Of a stretch of DNA of 64,000 bases, positions 1 through 8,084 are shown piece by piece. This DNA is from Streptomyces sp. CB02400 (GTDB lineage Bacteria; Actinomycetota; Actinomycetes; Streptomycetales; Streptomycetaceae), in assembly GCF_001905725.1 (NCBI RefSeq), contig NZ_LIWB01000014.1:124001-188000 (forward strand), given 5' to 3'. The notes under the pieces are model-generated. The model was not told the origin of the DNA and did no database searches. It saw only the letters and a program-made list of their open reading frames with translations. The translations under genes were made by a program, and so were the position numbers. Numbering within the stretch: the first letter of the stretch is position 1; every line of letters starts with the position of its first letter.

Positions 1-365
1 GCCGCGAACACCGCGTCGAAGGGGCCCTCCACCCCGGCCTCCGCCAGCCCTTCCGCCGGTGCCTGTACGAAGGTCACCCTGTCCGGCCAGTTCTTGGCGG
101 CGGCCCGTTCGAGCATGCCGGCGGAGGCGTCCACGGCCACGATCCGCGCGCCCGGCAGCACCGTGGAGAGCGCGGCGGTCGACGCGCCGGTGCCGCAGCC
201 GAGGTCCAGGACGCGCAGTCCCTCGCCCTGTCTCGGCAGTCCCAGGCGGCGTGCCGAGCGACGGAGGTGGGAGTGGTAGCCGGGGTTGGCGGCCACCAGG
301 GCGTCGTAGCCACGGGCGGCGTGGTCGAAAGCGGCGGCGAGGTTCTCGTCGCGCAGCAGGGTCAT
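1..365 (-). CDS. crtT: CrtT-like SAM methyltransferase (partial, cut by window edge)
   Basis: The N-terminal ~121 residues of a class I SAM-dependent methyltransferase; the C-terminus lies beyond position 1. The start is ATG at 363-365 with GGGAG just upstream, and the glycine-rich SAM-binding motif VLDLGCGTG is at residues ~52-60. It lies 46 bp downstream of crtY on the same strand. In known Streptomyces isorenieratene clusters crtY, crtT and crtU are grouped opposite crtEIBV, so position supports the name CrtT. Its exact role in carotenoid formation is not settled by sequence. crtU, the desaturase/methyltransferase that makes the aromatic rings, would be expected next and is not in the window. 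Confidence 0.8.
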   Translation of the reverse strand, partial: MTLLRDENLAAAFDHAARGYDALVAANPGYHSHLRRSARRLGLPRQGEGLRVLDLGCGTGASTAALSTVLPGARIVAVDASAGMLERAAAKNWPDRVTFVQAPAEGLAEAGVEGPFDAVFA

Positions 366-411
366 GCGGTCTCCCGGTGCAGAAGGGGCGGGGCGGGGCG
401 GGCGGCCCGGG

Positions 412-1605
412 TCAGGGGCCGTCGAAGGGGCGACGGGGCAGGGCGGGCAGTTCCAGCGCCGAGCGGAGCATGGGGCCGATGGGGGCGTGCAGGCCGACGG
501 CGAGGTCCTCGTGGAGCCGGGTGCGGCCGTCCAGGAAGCGCAGCAGGCGCCGCATGGGCACGCGGGTGAAGAGGCGGGAGAAGAGCGCGGGTCCGTCGGC
601 CCGGCCGCTGTCCAGGGCGCGCAGCAGGACGGCGTCCATGGCCCGGGAGCGGGCCGAATGGGCAGGGGGCGGCACAGGGGTGCGGCCCTGGCGGAGGGCG
701 GCGGCGACGGCCCTCGTCTGCCGTTGGATGCCGGCGAAGGTGTAGCCGGTCGAGGGGCGGGTGGCGCCGCCCGCGGCACCGATACGGAAGACGGAGGCAC
801 CGACCCGACGGGGGATCGCGGCGTCGGTCATCGGGATGACGCCCGTCTCGGTGGACAGAACCCGCAGTTCCCCCAGCCGGAGTACGTCCTCGGTGTACTG
901 CCGTACCGCCGACTCGTAGCCGTCGGCGGTGAGGGGCCGCCGGGAGAACTCGGTGTACTCCACCAGCGCCTCGCGGCGGCCGACGGGCAGGACGTAGCCG
1001 AAGGACAGTCCATCGGCGGGCTGGGGGGTGCGGAAGTCCATCAGGTCGGCGGTCCGCGGGTCGAAGACCGGGCGGGCGGTGCGGACGAACCAGCCGTGGA
1101 AGTGCTGCAGCAGGGTGGTGCGGGCGGCCGGCAGGCTGCCCGGGGGACGTGAGTCGAACACCCAGCGGACCCGCAGGGAGCGGGCGCGGCCGCCGGTGTC
1201 CCGCAGCCGGACCAGGGCTCCCCCGGACACGTCCTCCACGGTCTCGACGGTCGCCTCCAGCCGGCGGACGGCCGGGCTGCAGGCCAGGTCGTGGCCGACC
1301 AGGTGCTCGAAGTCGTCGGACCGGATCATCTTGTAGCGCAGCGGCGCGATGTCCCCCTCGGCCGCCCGGCCGGAAGGGGGACGCACCCGCAGGTGCCGCC
1401 AGGTCGCCGTGACGGCGGCGTCGAAGCGGCCCGCGCCCGCTTCCCAGAAGCACCAGGTGCGGCGCGGGGGACGCATCGGGCCGGGCGGGGCGTCCACCAG
1501 GACGACCGACGGCGCCCGGGTTCCCGGCACGGTCCGCGACAGGCGGTGGGCCAGGGACAGTCCGGCGGCTCCCGCCCCGACGATCGCCACGTCGGCGTCC
1601 AGCAC
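412..1605 (-). CDS. crtY: Lycopene beta-cyclase CrtY
   Basis: FAD-dependent lycopene cyclase of the classical CrtY type, which closes both ends of lycopene to give beta-carotene. The N-terminus has a dinucleotide-binding GAGAAG loop at residues ~10-15 after DADVAIV. A PRRTWCFWE segment and a central LVEYTEFS stretch correspond to regions conserved in CrtY, and the C-terminal STGYTFAGIQ segment is typical. I chose GTG at 1605, which has GGAGGAG about 9 nt upstream and gives 397 residues, close to the family length. An in-frame ATG at 1653 would add 16 residues. It is divergent from crtE and heads the crtY-crtT unit. Confidence 0.88.
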   Translation of the reverse strand: MLDADVAIVGAGAAGLSLAHRLSRTVPGTRAPSVVLVDAPPGPMRPPRRTWCFWEAGAGRFDAAVTATWRHLRVRPPSGRAAEGDIAPLRYKMIRSDDFEHLVGHDLACSPAVRRLEATVETVEDVSGGALVRLRDTGGRARSLRVRWVFDSRPPGSLPAARTTLLQHFHGWFVRTARPVFDPRTADLMDFRTPQPADGLSFGYVLPVGRREALVEYTEFSRRPLTADGYESAVRQYTEDVLRLGELRVLSTETGVIPMTDAAIPRRVGASVFRIGAAGGATRPSTGYTFAGIQRQTRAVAAALRQGRTPVPPPAHSARSRAMDAVLLRALDSGRADGPALFSRLFTRVPMRRLLRFLDGRTRLHEDLAVGLHAPIGPMLRSALELPALPRRPFDGP

Positions 1606-1850
1606 GACGGCACGCTCCTCCCGCTCCTCGGCACACACGCACCTCGCCAGCATTCCTGCCTGTGTGCCCGATCCGATCCGGGTCACTCGGACGTGTGACG
1701 GATCGCTGCCGGTGAGACGAGGGGGCACAGGGGGAAGGCATGCGGCGGCACGCACCGGACCGTTCCCGCCCGTGCCGCGTCCGCGTGCGGTGCGCGAGCG
1801 GAAAAGCGCGGGCTAGGGAACGCCCGGCGTTCAGGACGAGAGGAACCGGG
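1606..1850. promoter_or_regulatory. Divergent crtY / crtE intergenic region
   Basis: These 245 bp separate the leftward crtYT unit from the rightward crtEIB operon and should hold both promoters. In S. coelicolor and S. griseus carotenoid genes are light- or sigma-factor-controlled (LitR/LitS, CrtS), but neither regulator is in the window. I see a perfect 7-bp inverted repeat (GAACGCC, one-base spacer, GGCGTTC) at 1818-1832, just before the crtE ribosome site. No -10/-35 pair could be assigned with confidence. Confidence 0.5.
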
Positions 1851-3086
1851 ATGGGCCGCACACAGGCGGAGGACCACGGCACGGCGGGGCCACGGCTCGT
1901 CGGGCACCCGGCGACGGGCACCGAGGACGCGTCCGCCGTGGACCGGGACGTGTCCGGCGCGGTCGGCCGCGTGCTCGACCAGGTGCTGGCCGACCGGGTG
2001 GCCCGCGCACGCGACGTGGACCCGCTGTTCGGCGGCGACGTGGCCGGACGGGTCGCGCACTTCACCCGTACGGGCGGCAAGCGCACCCGTTCGCGTTTCC
2101 TGTGGTGGGCGCTGCGCGCCTGTGGGGGCGAGGGCGCCGCCACGGTCGAGGCGGCCCTGCGGACCGGTGCGGCGCTCGAACTCCTGCAGACCTGCGCGCT
2201 GGTCCACGACGACGTGATGGACGGCTCCGCGCTGCGCCGTGCGCGGCCCACACTCCATGTCGACGTCGCCGCCCAGTACGCGGACGCGGCACCGGCGGGG
2301 CGGGCCGGGCGCCTCGGCGACGGGACCGCGATCCTCGCCGGCGATCTGGCGCTCGTATGGGCCGACGACCTCATGGCCGAGACGCCGCTCGAAGGGGACC
2401 GCGGGCGGGCGGTGCGCCGGCTCTGGAGCGACATGCGCACGGAGATGGTGGCCGGCCAGTACCTGGACTTGCACGGCCAGGCGACGGGCTCGCGGTCACT
2501 GCCGCGCGCGCTGCGCACCGCCCGTATCAAGAGCGCCCTGTACTCGGTCGAACGGCCGATCGCCCTCGGTGCCGCGCTCGCGGGCGCGGACGCCGGCACC
2601 GCGGCGGCCCTGTGCGCGGCCGGGCGCTGTGTGGGCACGGCGTTCCAGCTCCGCGACGATCTCGACGACGTCTTCGGTGATCCGCGGCGCACCGGCAAGC
2701 CGACGGGCGGGGACATCGGCGAGGGGAAGCCGACCTGCCTGGTGGCGGTCGCCCACGCGCGGGCCGAGGCGGCCGGCGACCGCCGGGCCCTGGACGTGCT
2801 GGACCGCTCGCTCGGCCACGGCGCGCTCACCGAGGAGGGGCTGGAGGAGGTGCGGGAAGTGCTGACGGGCACCGGGGCGCGGAGCACGGTCGAGGCGATG
2901 ATCGGCCGGCTGGTGGCCCGGGGGCTGCGGCACGTCGACGGTGCCCTCCTCGATCCGCACGGCGGGGAGCGGCTGCGGCTGCTGCTGGCCTCCGCGGCGG
3001 GTGAGGGGCCGCCGCGGGACGCGCACCCCCGCGGCACCCGGCCGGGGCCCGCGCGGGCGGCCGGCAGCGGGGAGGCCGGCCGGTGA
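1851..3086 (+). CDS. crtE: Geranylgeranyl diphosphate synthase CrtE
   Basis: Trans-isoprenyl diphosphate synthase that extends FPP/IPP to C20 geranylgeranyl diphosphate, the first committed precursor of the carotenoid pathway. Both Mg2+-binding aspartate-rich motifs are present: DDVMD at residues ~120-124 and DDLDD at ~269-273. GGKRTRSR is the usual IPP-binding stretch. ATG at 1851 is preceded by GAGAGGAACCGGG; the frame is open further upstream but without a better ribosome site. The product is 411 residues, a little long, with an alanine/glycine/arginine-rich tail of about 25 residues that looks dispensable. The stop overlaps the crtI GTG start (GTGA), so translation is probably coupled. 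Confidence 0.92.
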   Translation: MGRTQAEDHGTAGPRLVGHPATGTEDASAVDRDVSGAVGRVLDQVLADRVARARDVDPLFGGDVAGRVAHFTRTGGKRTRSRFLWWALRACGGEGAATVEAALRTGAALELLQTCALVHDDVMDGSALRRARPTLHVDVAAQYADAAPAGRAGRLGDGTAILAGDLALVWADDLMAETPLEGDRGRAVRRLWSDMRTEMVAGQYLDLHGQATGSRSLPRALRTARIKSALYSVERPIALGAALAGADAGTAAALCAAGRCVGTAFQLRDDLDDVFGDPRRTGKPTGGDIGEGKPTCLVAVAHARAEAAGDRRALDVLDRSLGHGALTEEGLEEVREVLTGTGARSTVEAMIGRLVARGLRHVDGALLDPHGGERLRLLLASAAGEGPPRDAHPRGTRPGPARAAGSGEAGR

Positions 3087-4612
3087 TCCGCACCGTGACG
3101 GGACGTACGGACCATGTCGTCGTGGTGGGCGCCGGGCTGGCCGGGCTGTCGGCGGCGCTGCACCTGCTGGGCGCGGGCCGGCGGGTCACCGTCGTCGAGC
3201 GGGACGCGCTGCCCGGCGGGCGGGCCGGGCGGATGGTGCTCGACGGGTACCGGATCGACACCGGTCCCACCGTGCTGACCATGCCCGATCTGGCCGACGA
3301 GCCGTTCGCCGCCGTCGGCGACAGTCTGCGCAAACGCGTGGAGCTGGTCCCGCTGCACCCGGCGTACCGGGCCCGCTTCGCCGACGGCAGCAGCCTCGAC
3401 GTGCACACCGGGGCCGGGGAGATGGCGGCGGAGGTCGAGCGGTTCGCCGGTGCCCGTGAGGCCGCGGGCTATCTGCGGCTGCGCGACTGGCTGGAGCGGC
3501 TGCACCGCGTCCAGACGCACCGCTTCATCGACGCCAACTTCGACTCGCCGCTCGGCCTGCTGGGCGCCGACCTCGTACGGCTGGCGGCGCTCGGCGGGTT
3601 CGGGCGGCTGGACGCGCGGATCGGGCGGTTCCTGCGGGACGAGCGGCTGCGCCGGGTCTTCTCCTTCCAGGCCCTGTACGCGGGCGTCCCGCCGGCCCGG
3701 GCGCTGGCCGCGTACGCGGTCATCGCCTACATGGACACCGTCGCCGGCGTGTACTTCCCGCGCGGCGGGATGCACGCGCTGCCGCGCGCCATGGCGGACG
3801 CCGCCGCCGACGCGGGCGCCGACCTGCGGTTCGGCCACCGGGTGACCCGGCTGGAACGCTCCGGCGGACGGATCACGGCCGTCGTCACCGACCAGGGCCG
3901 CATCCCCTGCGACGCGGTCGTCCTCACCCCCGACCTGCCCGTCGCCTACGGGCTCCTCGGCCGCGCGCCACGGCGCCCCGTACGGCTGCGGCACTCCCCC
4001 TCCGCGGTCGTGCTGCACCTCGGCACCGACCGGACCTGGCCGCAACTGGCACACCACACCCTCTCCTTCGGCGCCGCCTGGCGCACCACCTTCGACGAGC
4101 TCACCCGCACCGGCCGGCTGATGAGCGACCCGTCGCTGCTCATCACCCGGCCCACCGCGACCGACCCGTCCCTCGCCCCGCCGGGACGCCATCTGCACTA
4201 CGTCCTCGCCCCGTGCCCCAACACCGACATCGGGCCGGGCGCCGCCGCCTGGACGGACCTGGCGCCGGGCTACCGGGACGCGCTGCTGCGGGAACTGGAG
4301 CGGCGCGGGCTGGCCGGGCTCGGGGCCGCCGTCGAGGCGGAGTGCGTGGTGACGCCCGCCGACTGGCACGCGCAGGGGCACGCGGCCGGTACGCCGTTCG
4401 CCACGGCCCACACCTTCGCCCAGACGGGCCCGTTCCGGCCCCGCAACCTGGTCCGCGGCACCGAGAACGCCGTGCTGGCCGGCTGCGGCACCACCCCCGG
4501 TGTCGGCGTGCCGACCGTGCTGCTGTCCGGGAAGCTGGCCGCGGCACGGATCACCGGCGGCCCACGCCGGCCGCGTCCGCCCCTCACCCCCACGCAGGAG
4601 GCCCCCGTATGA
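3083..4612 (+). CDS. crtI: Phytoene desaturase CrtI
   Basis: FAD-dependent phytoene desaturase that introduces the four double bonds turning phytoene into lycopene. The dinucleotide-binding motif GAGLAGLSAA is at residues ~15-24 and is followed by ERDALPGGRAGR, the usual CrtI extension. The C-terminal GTTPGVGVPTVLLSGK stretch is the conserved bacterial desaturase signature. Translation starts at GTG 3083, overlapping the crtE stop, and gives 509 residues, the normal length. The stop overlaps the crtB ATG (ATGA). Confidence 0.93.
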   Translation: MIRTVTGRTDHVVVVGAGLAGLSAALHLLGAGRRVTVVERDALPGGRAGRMVLDGYRIDTGPTVLTMPDLADEPFAAVGDSLRKRVELVPLHPAYRARFADGSSLDVHTGAGEMAAEVERFAGAREAAGYLRLRDWLERLHRVQTHRFIDANFDSPLGLLGADLVRLAALGGFGRLDARIGRFLRDERLRRVFSFQALYAGVPPARALAAYAVIAYMDTVAGVYFPRGGMHALPRAMADAAADAGADLRFGHRVTRLERSGGRITAVVTDQGRIPCDAVVLTPDLPVAYGLLGRAPRRPVRLRHSPSAVVLHLGTDRTWPQLAHHTLSFGAAWRTTFDELTRTGRLMSDPSLLITRPTATDPSLAPPGRHLHYVLAPCPNTDIGPGAAAWTDLAPGYRDALLRELERRGLAGLGAAVEAECVVTPADWHAQGHAAGTPFATAHTFAQTGPFRPRNLVRGTENAVLAGCGTTPGVGVPTVLLSGKLAAARITGGPRRPRPPLTPTQEAPV

Positions 4613-5610
4613 CCGACCGTGAACTCGACGCGGCCGGCGTCACCGATCCGGCGCTGCGCGAGGCCTACCGCCGCTGCCGCGCGCTCAACGCCCGGCACGG
4701 CAGGACGTACTTCCTCGCCACCCGGCTGCTGCCCGTCGAACGGCGCCCCGCCGTGCACGCCCTGTACGGCTTCGCCCGCTGGGCCGACGACATCGTCGAC
4801 GCGCTCGGCACGGGGGCGGGGCCCGAGCGCCGGGACGCCGAACTCTCCGCGCTCCAGCGGGAACTGGACAAGGGGCTGCGGGACGGGAACAGCACCGAAC
4901 CGGTGGTGCGGGCGGTCGCCGACACGGCGCGCCGGTACGGCATCGACCACGGGCACTTCGCCGACTTCATGACCGCCATGCGCTCCGACCTGGTGGTCAC
5001 CGACTACGCCGACTACGCGGCCCTGCGCCGGTACACGCACGGTTCGGCGGCGGTCATCGGGCTGCAGATGCTGCCCGTTCTCGGCACGGTCGCCCCGCGC
5101 GGGGCGGCCGCGCCGCACGCCGCGGCCCTCGGGGTCGCCTTCCAGCTGACCAACTTCCTGCGGGACGTGGGCGAGGACCTCGACCGGGGGCGGGTGTACC
5201 TGCCCGCGGACCTGCTCGCCGCGCACGGCGCCCACCGGGCGCTGCTGCGGTGGTGCCGGGACACCGGCCGCCGCGACCGGCGTGTCACTGCCGCGCTGAA
5301 GGAGTTCGAGGCGCTGACGCGGAGCGTGTACCGGGAGGCGGCTCCGGGGCTCGCGATGCTGGAACCGGTGTCCCGGCCGTGCGTCCGCGCGGCGTTCGTG
5401 CTGTACGGCGGGATCCTGGAGGCGGTGGCGCGGGACGGCTGGTCGGTGCTGCACCGGCGGGCGGTGGTGCCGCGCCGGCGCCGTGCCGTGGTGGCCGCGG
5501 ACGGGCTCGCCCGGGTGGCCGCCGCCCGGCTGCGGGCCCGCGGCGGCGCCCGGCGCCCGGACGCCCGTCCGCTCACCCCGTGCCCGCCGGCTCCCGGGGA
5601 GGTCGCATGA
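4609..5610 (+). CDS. crtB: Phytoene synthase CrtB
   Basis: Squalene/phytoene synthase family enzyme that condenses two GGPP molecules head to head into phytoene. The two diphosphate-binding signatures are DDIVD at residues ~60-64 and DVGEDLDRGR at ~186-195. At 333 residues it has typical length. The ATG at 4609 overlaps the crtI stop; GGAGG lies 8 nt upstream. Its own TGA overlaps the ATG of the Rieske gene, so crtE, crtI, crtB and the Rieske gene form one fully overlapping operon. Confidence 0.93.
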   Translation: MTDRELDAAGVTDPALREAYRRCRALNARHGRTYFLATRLLPVERRPAVHALYGFARWADDIVDALGTGAGPERRDAELSALQRELDKGLRDGNSTEPVVRAVADTARRYGIDHGHFADFMTAMRSDLVVTDYADYAALRRYTHGSAAVIGLQMLPVLGTVAPRGAAAPHAAALGVAFQLTNFLRDVGEDLDRGRVYLPADLLAAHGAHRALLRWCRDTGRRDRRVTAALKEFEALTRSVYREAAPGLAMLEPVSRPCVRAAFVLYGGILEAVARDGWSVLHRRAVVPRRRRAVVAADGLARVAAARLRARGGARRPDARPLTPCPPAPGEVA

Positions 5611-6635
5611 GCACCGGATCCGGGAGCGGGCGCCGCCGCCTGCCGCTGTCCCTGCGCCGGCGCCCGGTGCCGTGGGAGCATCAGCGTCCCACCTGGCGCG
5701 AGGCCCGGCCCGCCGTCATCGCCGGGGCGCTGAAGCGGGCGCAGGCGCGTCCGTCCGGCAACTGGTACGTCGTCGGCGCCTCCCGTGACGCGGGCGGTGA
5801 CCGTCCGCTGGCGCGGACCGTGGCGGGGCAGGATGTGGTGCTGTGGCGGGACGCGGCCGGCCGTCCGGTCGCCGGGCCCGGGATCTGCCCGCATCTGGGC
5901 GCTCCGCTGCGGGACAGTCCGGTGCGCTGCGGCACGCTGGTGTGCCACTGGCACGGACTCGCCCTGGACGGCGGGTCCTTCGCGGGCTGGGAACCGTTCC
6001 CGGCGTACGACGACGGTGTCCTGCTGTGGGTCCGGCTGGACGCGGTGGGCGGCGAGGCGCCGCTGGAGGCGCCGGTGGTGCCGCGGCGGCCGGACCCGGC
6101 GCGCGCCCTGACGGCGGTGTACACCGGCGTGGGGGTCTGTGAGCCCGAGGACGTGGTGGCCAACCGTCTGGACCCCTGGCACGGGGCCTGGTTCCACCCC
6201 TACTCGTTCGTCGACCTCACCGTGGCCGGCGCGCCGGACGGCCCGGACGGGGGCGCGGAGGGCTTCGCCGAGGACGGTTTCACCGTGGACGTGTCCTTCA
6301 AGGTGGCGGGGCGGCTGGTGGTCCCGGTGCGGGCGGTGTTCACCGCTCCCGAACCGCGCACGGTCGTCATGCGCATCACCGAGGGCGAGGGGGCGGGGTC
6401 CGTGGTCGAGTCGCACGCCACTCCCCTGGGGCCCGACGACCGGGGGCGGCCCCGTACGGCGGTCGTCGAGGCGGTGGTGGCGGCGTCCGGCCGTCCGGGG
6501 TTCGCCCTGGCGCGCGGTGCGGCGCCGCTGCTGCGCCCGCTCGTACGGGCCGCCGCCGGGCGGCTGTGGCGCGACGACCTGGCCTACGCGGAGCGGCGCT
6601 GGTCGTTGCGTTCCACAGGACGTTTTCCGGGCTGA
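5607..6635 (+). CDS. Rieske [2Fe-2S] protein with DUF5914-like C-terminus
   Basis: A 342-residue protein whose residues ~55-125 form a Rieske iron-sulfur domain: C94-P-H96 and C113-H-W-H116 are the two cluster-ligand pairs. The rest resembles the uncharacterised DUF5914 region found after Rieske domains in actinobacteria; that assignment is from memory. No mononuclear-iron 2-His-1-carboxylate motif was obvious, so it may be an electron-transfer partner or an oxygenase. It is translationally coupled to crtB and occupies the position called crtV in other Streptomyces carotenoid clusters, but I cannot confirm homology and leave the symbol blank. A role in modifying or aromatising the carotenoid is inference from position. 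Confidence 0.75.
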   Translation: MSTGSGSGRRRLPLSLRRRPVPWEHQRPTWREARPAVIAGALKRAQARPSGNWYVVGASRDAGGDRPLARTVAGQDVVLWRDAAGRPVAGPGICPHLGAPLRDSPVRCGTLVCHWHGLALDGGSFAGWEPFPAYDDGVLLWVRLDAVGGEAPLEAPVVPRRPDPARALTAVYTGVGVCEPEDVVANRLDPWHGAWFHPYSFVDLTVAGAPDGPDGGAEGFAEDGFTVDVSFKVAGRLVVPVRAVFTAPEPRTVVMRITEGEGAGSVVESHATPLGPDDRGRPRTAVVEAVVAASGRPGFALARGAAPLLRPLVRAAAGRLWRDDLAYAERRWSLRSTGRFPG

Positions 6636-6650
6636 GTTCACGGGGCGTTT

Positions 6651-6687
6651 CCCGGGCTGACCGGCCGGCTCGGCAGGTCAGCCCGGG
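6651..6687. terminator. Bidirectional hairpin between crt operon and SDR operon
   Basis: Perfect 12-bp inverted repeat (CCCGGGCTGACC, 6651-6662, and its complement at 6676-6687) with a 13-nt loop, between two convergent genes. The right arm directly abuts the stop codon of the SDR gene. There is no U-tract, as is common for Streptomyces terminators. Confidence 0.7.
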
Positions 6688-7569
6688 TCACGGGCGCGTT
6701 CGGTCCGCGGTCCGGTCGGCCTCGCCGCCGGCGCCGAGGAGCCCGGTGTGCCGCATGGGGTCCTCGGCCTCCAGCCGGGCCAGTTCACGACGGGCCACCC
6801 GCAGCACCACGGGGGGCAGCGCGGCACGCGCCGCCTGTGCCAGGCGCAGCCAACGGGGCACGTAGACGGCCGTGCTGCGGTGTTCCACCGCCGCTCCGAG
6901 CCGGGCGGCGACCTGGTCCGCCGGGTACAGGCGCCGGGCCGGCGGCGGCATGTGGCCGCGCAGCTCCCGCAGCACGGGATGGCGGTCCGCGTCACGGATC
7001 ATGTCGGTGTCGGTCCAGTTCACGTAGCCGATGCCGACGGCGACACCGTGGTGCGCCACCTCGGCGCGCAGGGAGTGGGCGAAGGCCTCCACACCCGCCT
7101 TGGAGGCGCAGTAGGCGCTCATCATCGGGGCGGCGCCGATCGAGGCCAGCGAGGCGACCTGGAGGTGGTAGCCCTTCGTCGCCAGCAGGTCCGGCAGGAA
7201 GGCGCGGGCGGTGGCCGCGCTGCCGGTGAGGTTGACGTCGATCACGCGGCGCCACAGGGCCGGGTCCGAGGTGACGAACGGGCCGCCCTCCGCGACACCG
7301 GCGTTGGCCACGACGGCGGAGGGGGTGCCGAGGTGCGTCCTGACCCGTTCGGCGGCCCGCTCCAGCGCGGCCTCGTCGGTGATGTCGAGCTCGTCCACCC
7401 ACGCCCGCGTGGGCAGGCTCTCCGCCACCGCTTCCAGTCCGGACCTCTCGTGACCGAGCAGCGCGATCCGGGCACCGCGCCGGGCCAGGTCACGGGCCAG
7501 GGCCGCGCCGATCCCGCGTGCGGCGCCCGTGACCACGACGGTACGGCCGCACAGCGGGCCGCCGCTCAC
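6688..7569 (-). CDS. Short-chain dehydrogenase/reductase (SDR)
   Basis: Classical SDR of 293 residues. It has the cofactor motif TGAARGIG near the N-terminus, NAG in the middle and the catalytic Tyr-x-x-x-Lys as YCASK, with the preceding serine in VASLASIG. The start is GTG at 7569 with GGAGG six bases upstream; it overlaps the stop of the preceding gene as GTGA. It is the last gene of the four-gene leftward operon facing the crt genes. Substrate unknown; the longer C-terminal part (PRWLRLAQAARAALPP) resembles SDRs with lipid or isoprenoid substrates, so action on a carotenoid or lipid is possible but not shown. Confidence 0.8.
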   Translation of the reverse strand: MSGGPLCGRTVVVTGAARGIGAALARDLARRGARIALLGHERSGLEAVAESLPTRAWVDELDITDEAALERAAERVRTHLGTPSAVVANAGVAEGGPFVTSDPALWRRVIDVNLTGSAATARAFLPDLLATKGYHLQVASLASIGAAPMMSAYCASKAGVEAFAHSLRAEVAHHGVAVGIGYVNWTDTDMIRDADRHPVLRELRGHMPPPARRLYPADQVAARLGAAVEHRSTAVYVPRWLRLAQAARAALPPVVLRVARRELARLEAEDPMRHTGLLGAGGEADRTADRTRP

Positions 7570-8039
7570 CGGTCCTCCCCTTCCCCGGGCGGCGGGCCGG
7601 TGTCGGGGCGGGCGGTGTGGTCGGGGTGGCCGGCGGTCCGGCGGGCTTCCTTCATCTCGGCCTCGTAGAGGTGGTCCCGGCCCTCGGCCAGTTCCTCGAC
7701 GGCGGCCTGTTCGATCTCCTTGAACGGGTGGTAGTACGTGGCGTCGTAGGCCTCGACGATCTGGAACGTCCAGTGCCCGGGGATCACGTTGCGGCCCAGC
7801 ACCTGGGTGCGCACCGTCTCCGCCCAGTCCGGGTGCCCGGCCTCGCGCAGCAGTTCGACCGTCCGGTCGAGTTCGAGGTCGGCGGTGCCGGTGAGCTGGT
7901 GGAAGCTGTAGAGGTGGCCCCGGGCCCGCTCGGTCGTCTCCAGTGCCTTCGACAGCGAGCCGAGCGCCTCCACCGTCTCGTCGCTCACCCCTTCGGGACG
8001 CCGGTGGGCGGGGTCGGGGCCGTCGTCGTGTCGGGTCAT
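7566..8039 (-). CDS. Conserved protein of unknown function (157 aa)
   Basis: I do not recognise this family. It is predicted to be mostly helical and has a distinctive middle section, PGHWTFQIVEAYDATYYHP, that looks like a conserved core. No signal peptide or membrane segment is visible. The ATG at 8039 has a GGAGGCGGGACG site just upstream. It sits between the FAD oxidoreductase gene and the SDR gene, and its stop overlaps the SDR start, so coordinate expression with those redox enzymes is likely. Confidence 0.75.
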   Translation of the reverse strand: MTRHDDGPDPAHRRPEGVSDETVEALGSLSKALETTERARGHLYSFHQLTGTADLELDRTVELLREAGHPDWAETVRTQVLGRNVIPGHWTFQIVEAYDATYYHPFKEIEQAAVEELAEGRDHLYEAEMKEARRTAGHPDHTARPDTGPPPGEGEDR

Positions 8040-8084
8040 CGTCCCGCCTCCGTCGGTCGTGGTCGATGGGGTCGTGCGCGCCGG

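Noticed and set aside
362..4411. 1349-residue leftward open frame across crtY, crtE and crtI
   Set aside because: Shadow frame typical of very high GC DNA; crtE and crtI on the plus strand have complete motif sets and overlaps.
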